A model generated the notes under the pieces. The model ran no database searches. It worked only from the letters and a program-made list of their open reading frames with translations, and was not told the DNA's origin. A program made the translations under genes and the position numbers. Below, one piece after another: positions 51,963 through 64,000 of a stretch of 64,000 nucleotides of DNA; positions within the stretch are counted from its first letter, which is position 1; every line of letters begins with the position of its first letter. Origin of the DNA: Salinibacterium xinjiangense (GTDB lineage: Bacteria; Actinomycetota; Actinomycetes; Actinomycetales; Microbacteriaceae); contig NZ_BMLC01000002.1 of assembly GCF_014645015.1 (NCBI RefSeq), positions 639,246-703,245 of the forward strand. Direction: 5' to 3'.

Positions 51963-52181
51963 ACAGTGCAGTACTGTCGGAGCGTGATCACGATTCCCGC
52001 CACCGACGCACGCCTCAGGCTGCGTCTCTCGGCGGGTCGTGCACCCGGGCTGCGACGCCAGCCCGACGAGCGACGATAGGCGACGTTCCCCTCCGCAGCC
52101 ACCTGCTCCCGCGAGCAGGGTCGGCTCTCGTGAACGGCGCCGCAGCACTCCCCTCGTCCCTCCTCTCGTTAAGGTAGTGTC

Positions 52182-53225
52182 ATGTCTCTTTCCGTCGCCG
52201 TGGCTGGTGCCAGTGGCTACGCGGGTGGTGAGCTTCTGCGGCTGCTCTCGTCTCACCCCGAGTTCGAGGTGACCACGGTCACCGCATTCCAGAACGCCGG
52301 CCAGCCGCTGGTCACCCTGCAGCCTCACCTTCGTTCGCTCGCTCACCTGCAGCTCCAGCCGACGGATGCCGCGACTCTCGCAGGCCACGATGTCGTCTTC
52401 CTGGCCCTGCCGCACGGCAAATCCGGGGAGGTCACCGCCGCACTGTCGGCGGGCACCGTCGTCATCGATTGCGGGGCCGATCACCGACTCGAGAGCGAGG
52501 CCGACTGGGCGGAGTTCTACGGCGGCGAGTACTTCGGCGCCTGGACATACGGACTGCCGGAACTGCTCACTCAGACCGGCACGCAGCGTGATGCTCTCAG
52601 GGGTGCCACCCGCATTGCGGTTCCCGGATGCAACGTCACGGCGATCACGCTCGCCCTCGCCCCGGGCATCCACTCCGGCGTCATTTTCGGAGACGACCTC
52701 GTCTCCGTGCTGGCGGTGGGACCATCCGGGGCGGGCAGGGTGCCCAAGACCGAGCTTCTCGGCAGCGAGCTGATGGGTTCGGCGAATGCCTACCAGGTGG
52801 GCGGTGTGCACCGTCACAACCCCGAGATTCGCCAGAATCTGCAGATGGCGGGAGGGGTTGACGTCAGCATCTCGTTCACCCCCGTGCTCGTGCCCATGAG
52901 TCGCGGCATCCTCGCGACCAGCACGGCGAAGCTCGTGCCGGGAACGACCGAATCGCAGGTTCGCGAAGCCTGGGAAACGGCGTACGCCGCGGAGCCGTTC
53001 GTGCACGTTCTGCCCGCTGGCCAGTTCCCGCGGACGGCCGATACTCTCGGCGCGAACACGGCACTCATCGGCCTCGCCGTCGACGAGGCGGCCGGTCGGG
53101 TCGTCGTCATCTCGGCCATCGACAATCTCGTCAAGGGCACCGCGGGTGCCGCCATCCAGTCGGCGAACATCGCGCTGGGCTTTGCAGAGACGACAGGACT
53201 TTCCGTGGATGGGGTAGCGCCGTGA
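52182..53225 (+). CDS. argC: N-acetyl-gamma-glutamyl-phosphate reductase
   Basis: A 347-residue NADPH-dependent enzyme of arginine synthesis. It has the Rossmann start [29 protein letters not shown], and the catalytic Cys in [14 protein letters not shown]. The ATG follows TTAAGGTAGTGTC. It heads a run of arg genes joined by 1-4 base overlaps. I see no ARG box in the 200 bases upstream. Confidence 0.96.
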   Translation: MSLSVAVAGASGYAGGELLRLLSSHPEFEVTTVTAFQNAGQPLVTLQPHLRSLAHLQLQPTDAATLAGHDVVFLALPHGKSGEVTAALSAGTVVIDCGADHRLESEADWAEFYGGEYFGAWTYGLPELLTQTGTQRDALRGATRIAVPGCNVTAITLALAPGIHSGVIFGDDLVSVLAVGPSGAGRVPKTELLGSELMGSANAYQVGGVHRHNPEIRQNLQMAGGVDVSISFTPVLVPMSRGILATSTAKLVPGTTESQVREAWETAYAAEPFVHVLPAGQFPRTADTLGANTALIGLAVDEAAGRVVVISAIDNLVKGTAGAAIQSANIALGFAETTGLSVDGVAP

Positions 53226-54370
53226 GTGTGACAGCAGCGAAAGGCTTCGAGGCTTCGGGCGTCGAGGCAGGCTTGAAGTCGAGCGGCGGGCTCGACCTCG
53301 CACTGGTTGTCAACCGGGGGCCGCTCATGAATGCGGCCGCCGTTTTCACGAGCAACCGGGCACTCGCGAATCCGATCATCTGGTCGAAGCAGGTGATCGC
53401 CGACGGCACGGTGTCGGCGATCGTGCTGAACTCGGGTGGAGCCAACTGCTTTACCGGGGCGCAGGGCTTCCAGGTGACACACGCGACAGCCGAAGCCGTC
53501 GGCTCCGCGCTCGACGTGAGCTCGGGCGACGTGCTCGTGTGCTCCACCGGTCTCATCGGCGATCAACTCCCGCTCGACAAATTGCTGCCGGCAGTCGCCG
53601 TCGCGGCGGCGGCTCTGGGGGATCACGGCGACGAGGCATCCAGGGCCATCATGACCACGGACTCGAAACCGAAGCGGTCGATCAGGCTGGGCAACGGCTA
53701 TACCGTTGGCGGCATGGCGAAGGGTGCGGGCATGCTCGCGCCGGGGCTCGCGACAATGCTCGTGGTCATCACGACCGATGTCGTGCTCTCGTCGGCAGAG
53801 CTCGACATCGCGCTGCGCAGCGCCACCCGCGTGAGCTTCGACAGGCTCGACTCCGACGGCTGCATGTCGACTAACGACCAGGTGTCGCTTCTCGCGTCGG
53901 GCGCCTCGGAAGTGGAGCCCCCGCTCGATGCGTTCACCGCCGTGCTGACGGAGGTCTGCCTCGACCTGGCCGAACAGCTGCAGGGCGACGCCGAGGGCGC
54001 GAGCCACGACATCCGCATCGAAGTGACGGGCGCCGCGACAGAAGACGACGCCGTGGAGGTGGGTCGCTCCATCGCCCGCAACAACCTCTTCAAGGCTGCG
54101 ATCTTCGGCAACGACCCCAACTGGGGCAGGGTGCTGGCCGCGATCGGAACCACGGATGCCGCGTTTGACCCGTACGACGTCGACGTCTCGATGAACGGGG
54201 TTCGGGTCTGCCACGAGGGCGCCCCCGACCGGCCGCGCACCGATGTAGATCTCACGAACCGCAGGGTGGACCTGCTGGTCGATCTCAAATCGGGAACAGC
54301 TACCGCGACCATCCTGACCAACGACCTCACGCATGATTACGTGCATGAGAACAGCGCGTACTCCAGCTGA
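53222..54370 (+). CDS. argJ: Bifunctional glutamate N-acetyltransferase / ornithine acetyltransferase
   Basis: A 382-residue enzyme that recycles acetyl from N-acetylornithine to glutamate. The self-cleavage site is visible in [18 protein letters not shown], where the Thr becomes the nucleophile of the beta chain. Other marks are [13 protein letters not shown] and [17 protein letters not shown] 53222 overlaps argC. No separate argA is nearby, consistent with a cyclic acetyl pathway. Confidence 0.96.
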   Translation: MSVTAAKGFEASGVEAGLKSSGGLDLALVVNRGPLMNAAAVFTSNRALANPIIWSKQVIADGTVSAIVLNSGGANCFTGAQGFQVTHATAEAVGSALDVSSGDVLVCSTGLIGDQLPLDKLLPAVAVAAAALGDHGDEASRAIMTTDSKPKRSIRLGNGYTVGGMAKGAGMLAPGLATMLVVITTDVVLSSAELDIALRSATRVSFDRLDSDGCMSTNDQVSLLASGASEVEPPLDAFTAVLTEVCLDLAEQLQGDAEGASHDIRIEVTGAATEDDAVEVGRSIARNNLFKAAIFGNDPNWGRVLAAIGTTDAAFDPYDVDVSMNGVRVCHEGAPDRPRTDVDLTNRRVDLLVDLKSGTATATILTNDLTHDYVHENSAYSS

Positions 54371-55274
54371 TGCCGCATCTCTCTGACAACCGGGCCCAGA
54401 ACCAGGCCGCTGCCAAAGCTGCCGTGCTCATCGAAGCCCTCCCGTGGCTGAAGCGATTTCACGATGAGATCATCGTCGTCAAGTTCGGCGGCAACGCCAT
54501 GATCGACGATGACCTCAAGCGTGCGTTTGCCGAAGACATGGTCTACCTGCGTTATGCCGGAGTCAAGCCCGTGGTGGTGCACGGTGGCGGGCCACAGATC
54601 ACCGCCGAGCTCACGCGCCGTGGCATCCCGAGTGAATTCCGCGGAGGTTACCGGGTCACGACCGCGGAGAGCATCGGCGTGATCAGGCAGGTGCTCGCAG
54701 AGCAGGTCGGCGGCGAACTTGTGCGCCTGGTCAACGAGCACAGCATCAGTGATCATGGTGATCTGGCGCGCGGCATCTCCGGTGACGACCACGGGCTGTT
54801 CACCGGTGTGACCCGGGGAGCAGTCGTCGATGGTGAGACCGTCGACCTCGGGCTCGTCGGTGAGGTCACCGAGGTAGACACCGCGAGTGTGATCGCCGCT
54901 CTCGACCAGGGACTCATCCCGGTCATCTCGACCGTGGCGCAGGGGCCGGATGGGCTCCTCAACGTCAACGCCGACTCGGCGGCAGCGTCGCTGGCCATCG
55001 CACTGAACGCCGCCAAGCTCGTGATCCTGACCGATGTGGCGGGCCTGTACAACGACTGGCCGAACCGCGATTCCCTGGTCAGTGTCATCACGACCACCGA
55101 GCTGGAGCTTCTTCTACCGAGCCTCACCTCCGGCATGATCCCCAAGATGTCGGCCTGCCGGGATGCGGTCGTCGGGGGAGTAGCGAAGGCGGCCATCATC
55201 GATGGTCGTGAGAAGCATTCCATCCTGCTCGAGGTCTTCACCCAGAGCGGAATCGGCACGGAGGTGGTACCGGC

Positions 55275-55278
<4 letters not shown>
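54370..55278 (+). CDS. argB: Acetylglutamate kinase
   Basis: A 302-residue amino-acid kinase phosphorylating N-acetylglutamate. It shows [13 protein letters not shown] (phosphate loop), [29 protein letters not shown] and the C-terminal [14 protein letters not shown]. An N-terminal helix (residues 5-30) is typical of arginine-inhibited hexameric forms, so feedback inhibition is likely. The start shares a base with the argJ stop. Confidence 0.96.
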
Positions 55279-61656
<6,378 letters not shown>

Positions 61657-61700
61657 CCGGCAACACCGGCTATCCGTGATTCCTCCGCTACGGTGGCACG

Positions 61701-61844
61701 ATGACGCTGCACCGAGACCAGGATCCCGGCTGGTGGAGACGCGGGATGTCACGCCGCGCCATCACCATCACTGTCGTCGTCTGTTTCCTGTTGATCGTGG
61801 GCGGTCTCGTCGTCATGGCCCTCAACGGAATCTCGTTTTTCTGA
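61701..61844 (+). CDS. Single-helix membrane miniprotein
   Basis: ATG 61701 opens a 47-residue frame: a charged head (HRDQDPGWWRRGMSRR) and one strong membrane helix (ITVVVCFLLIVGGLVVMAL). This form is typical of real small membrane proteins in actinobacteria, but no family is recognised. Confidence 0.5.
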   Translation: MTLHRDQDPGWWRRGMSRRAITITVVVCFLLIVGGLVVMALNGISFF

Positions 61845-61871
61845 GCCCGAAGCCTGAACGACTTCCCGGTT

Positions 61872-62099
61872 ATGGCCCGGGCGGCGATCGAGGTGGCGAT
61901 GGTTGCCACGAGACTCGAGGGGTGGCGTGAGATTCGGGTGATCATCCTGTTCCACATCGAGGGCACGGGCATGGAACGCTTCAAGACCGGCATCGGATCG
62001 TGGCTGCGGGTGGGCGACGGCGTTCTGCACATCGGGGGAGTCCCATTCTGCGGCGGATCCATCTACACCGCGATCGACCTGTGGATGGTGCGCGTCTAA
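61872..62099 (+). pseudogene. C-terminal remnant of a DUF817 membrane protein
   Basis: The 75 codons read LEGWREIRVIILFHIEGTG, FKTGIGSWLRVGDGVL and IGGVPFCGGSIYTAIDLW. They parallel the DUF817 C-terminal stretch (a glycine-serine-tryptophan loop, then IGGVPL-SGFMYAAVGS). The N-terminal two thirds of that protein are absent and key positions are changed, so it is a decayed relic. Confidence 0.45.
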
Positions 62100-62109
62100 C
62101 GGCTGACAG

Positions 62110-62232
62110 GTGGCTCTGGCAAGACGCGGTCCGTGGTTCCTGCTCATGATCATCTCGGTGGTGCTGGTCACGTGGGTGTACCCGCCACGGTCCTCGGAGC
62201 AGCCAGTGACGGATTCGACCCGCACCGGTTAG
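62110..62232 (+). CDS. Very short possible membrane peptide
   Basis: GTG 62110 to TAG 62232 encodes 40 residues with one hydrophobic stretch (WFLLMIISVVLVTWVY). No ribosome site stands out; it may be part of the same decayed area as the DUF817 relic. Confidence 0.25.
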   Translation: MALARRGPWFLLMIISVVLVTWVYPPRSSEQPVTDSTRTG

Positions 62233-62260
62233 CCCGGCGAGTCTCCGCTACGGTTATGGC

Positions 62261-63559
62261 GTGCCAGCAGCCGAGACGATCCAGCAGAACGACCCATCTT
62301 TCCCTGACATCTGGGAGGAGATCACGTGGCGTGAACTCGTGCACGTCTCCACGAATGCCGATGAACTGAAGACACTGCTGGCGGGGCCACCGATCACGTA
62401 TTACTGCGGGTTCGATCCGACCGCGCCGAGTCTTCATCTCGGAAATTTGGTGCAACTGTTGTTGCTGCGCCGCCTTCAGTTGGCCGGCCATAAGCCGCTC
62501 GGGCTCGTCGGAGGATCGACCGGTCTGATCGGGGATCCCCGGCCGACTGCCGAACGCACCCTCAACGATGAGGCGACCGTCACCGAGTGGGTGGGTTACC
62601 TTCAGGGGCAGGTGTCGAAGTTCCTGAGCTTCGAGGGTGACAACGCGGCACGACTGGTCAACAATCTCGACTGGACGGCCCCGCTGAGCGCGATCGACTT
62701 CCTGCGTGACGTCGGCAGGTACTTTCGCGTCGGCACGATGTTGAAGAAGGATGCGGTGAGCGCGCGCTTGAATTCCGACGCCGGAATCAGCTACACGGAA
62801 TTCAGCTACCAGATCCTGCAGGGGATGGATTTCCTCGAGCTCTACCGCAGCTACGACTGCGTGCTCCAAACCGGAGGCAGCGACCAGTGGGGCAATCTCA
62901 CGAGCGGAACCGACCTCATCCACAAGGCCGAGGGTGTGAGCGTGCACGCGATCGGTACACCCCTGATCACCAACTCCGACGGCACCAAGTTCGGTAAGAG
63001 CGAGGGAAATGCCGTCTGGCTCGACCCCGCGATGACCAGTCCCTACGCGTTTTACCAGTTCTGGCTCAATACCGATGATTCGGATGTCGTCCGTCGGCTG
63101 AAGATCTTCACCTTTCTCGCGCGCGACCAGATCGCTGCGCTCGAGACGGCGGTTGCAGAGGCGCCCTTCCGGAGGGAGGCGCAAAAGGTCCTGGCATTCG
63201 ACGTGACGACGCTCGTTCACGGCAGGGACGCGACCGAGGCGGCCATCGCGGCATCTGCGGCTCTATTCGGCCAGGGTGAGTTTGGATCGTTGGATGAGGC
63301 CACCCTCGCCGCAGCTCTTCGCGAGCTCGCCCATGTCGACGCAACTGCTGACACCACGATCGTGCAGCTCCTCGTCGACACGGCACTCGTCTCCAGTTCG
63401 AGTGAAGCCAGACGAGCGATCGCGCAGGGCGGGGTGTATCTCAACAACATTGCTGTCGCCGATGACCAGGCTGTGGTGGGAGGCGGAGTCTTGCAGGGCA
63501 ATGTGGCAGTGCTGCGTCGCGGCAAGAAAACTCTCGCCGGCATCTTCATCGTCGGGTAG
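62261..63559 (+). CDS. tyrS: Tyrosyl-tRNA synthetase
   Basis: A 432-residue class I synthetase from GTG 62261. It shows YYCGFDPTAPSLHLGNLVQ (HIGH equivalent), YQILQGMDFLELYR, GGSDQWGNL and DGTKFGKSEGNAVWL (KMSKS equivalent), with a C-terminal S4-like RNA-binding domain (SSEARRAIAQGGVYLNN). It is the last protein gene before the rRNA promoter region, as in many Microbacteriaceae. Confidence 0.96.
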   Translation: MPAAETIQQNDPSFPDIWEEITWRELVHVSTNADELKTLLAGPPITYYCGFDPTAPSLHLGNLVQLLLLRRLQLAGHKPLGLVGGSTGLIGDPRPTAERTLNDEATVTEWVGYLQGQVSKFLSFEGDNAARLVNNLDWTAPLSAIDFLRDVGRYFRVGTMLKKDAVSARLNSDAGISYTEFSYQILQGMDFLELYRSYDCVLQTGGSDQWGNLTSGTDLIHKAEGVSVHAIGTPLITNSDGTKFGKSEGNAVWLDPAMTSPYAFYQFWLNTDDSDVVRRLKIFTFLARDQIAALETAVAEAPFRREAQKVLAFDVTTLVHGRDATEAAIAASAALFGQGEFGSLDEATLAAALRELAHVDATADTTIVQLLVDTALVSSSSEARRAIAQGGVYLNNIAVADDQAVVGGGVLQGNVAVLRRGKKTLAGIFIVG

Positions 63560-64000
63560 CTGTCGCGGGCGGGGGCTGGGCTCGGGTGCGAATTCACGAC
63601 ACGCCCGGGATGCGATCAAATTTCGTCCGTTGGCCAACATGCACGTAAAGTCATCTCTTGTCACCCCAAAGGTGCGGAAAGCCCGGTGCGGATCAACTCC
63701 CCACAGCTTCCCGGCCTCAAGAGGAACAAACTCCGAAGTCACACAGCGATTCACCTGTCACAGGGTTTCGTCTTCAGATCTTCGGATGGAAAACCCACTC
63801 CGTCAGTTTCGTCCGGACCGGTTGGTGCGCGCTTTTAGCTCGCTTCGATTGGTTAGACAAACGCCGCCGGGATGGTAAGTTATACAGGTTGCTTTCCGCT
63901 GGTTGCGGGGGTGATTGTGATGGTTGTGTGGCCCTGAGTGATGCCGGTTTCGGTGGAGGTCAGGAGCGTCCGATCCTTGAGAACTCAACAGCGTGCACAA
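63560..64000 (+). promoter_or_regulatory. rRNA operon promoter and leader region
   Basis: No gene is present in these 440 bases. TAGACA (63854-63859) and TAAGTT (63876-63881), 16 bp apart, form a likely strong promoter. Near the right edge CTTGAGAACTCAACAGCGTG (from 63976) matches the sequence usually found just before 16S rRNA genes in Micrococcales; it can fold through TTGAG/CTCAA. The 16S gene itself would begin outside the window. Bases 63560-63800 show nothing recognisable. Confidence 0.7.

Noticed and set aside
51963..54346. Long minus-strand frames opposite argC and argJ
   Set aside because: Only the last 85 codons (51708-51962) resemble a protein; the rest is antisense to the arg genes.

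Overview
The window looks like chromosomal DNA of a high-GC actinobacterium of the family Microbacteriaceae (Leifsonia/Cryobacterium/Salinibacterium-like; this is inference). The basis is the housekeeping order leuCD-murA-plsC-gpsA-ddl-[DUF1844]-infC-rpmI-rplT-rRNA methylase-gluABCD-pheST-arg cluster-mpg-tyrS, followed at the right edge by sequence typical of the stretch just before a 16S rRNA gene. GTG/TTG starts and 1-4 nt stop/start overlaps are common throughout.

Left part (1-7.4 kb): the 3' end of a succinate-semialdehyde-type aldehyde dehydrogenase gene; a decayed IS481-family transposase; a Fur-family regulator with an apparently leaderless promoter and a small protein with four G-x-[FY]-V-[TS] repeats; a Leu/Val-type amino-acid dehydrogenase; a PPOX-type flavin protein; and a TerC-family gene preceded by a probable yybP-ykoY (Mn2+) riboswitch. 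It ends with a 3'-truncated PP2C phosphatase and a leftover FHA domain.

Central island (about 7.5-33.28 kb, all + strand, tightly packed): zinc-ribbon and small membrane proteins; a secreted, membrane-anchored vWA protein; a giant tubulin-like NTPase; a large membrane protein of unknown function; an HRDC-like/Fn3-like protein; a GAP1-like protein; a TerY-like vWA protein; a zinc-ribbon (double-)GTPase; three TerD paralogues; a DUF475/TerC-like membrane protein; a CitE-like lyase; a PRTase-TRSP-StiP protein; a HAD phosphatase; a polytopic membrane protein; and a truncated zinc-finger gene. It joins two themes known from comparative genomics, Ter-type stress systems with a nucleoside-like-metabolite module and vWA/GTPase conflict systems, to a tubulin-like cytomotive NTPase. 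This is the most notable content of the window. I infer a surface-to-cytoplasm sensing or defence machine; nothing in the sequence proves that function.

Flanks of the island: the chromosomal segment on the left (aldehyde dehydrogenase ... terC - PP2C - FHA) recurs on the right (33.28-35.24 kb) in shortened form. There the first part of the dehydrogenase is fused in frame to the second half of TerC at a 12-bp microhomology. The two copies are about 95% identical in the dehydrogenase part, with every difference silent. They are perfectly identical over 536 bp across terC/PP2C and clearly diverged in FHA. This points to integration or duplication by homologous recombination between diverged alleles, plus gene conversion.

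Right part (35.2-64 kb): leuCD with a likely leucine attenuator (15-codon leader with three consecutive Leu codons); cell-wall and lipid genes murA, plsC, gpsA, ddl; the infC-rpmI-rplT operon with infC starting at AUC; an rRNA methylase; a glutamate-type ABC transporter; pheST; argCJBDF-[membrane acyltransferase-like]-argGH, with no argR in the cluster; mpg; tyrS; and an rRNA promoter region. Decayed fragments (DUF937, DUF817) sit between housekeeping genes.
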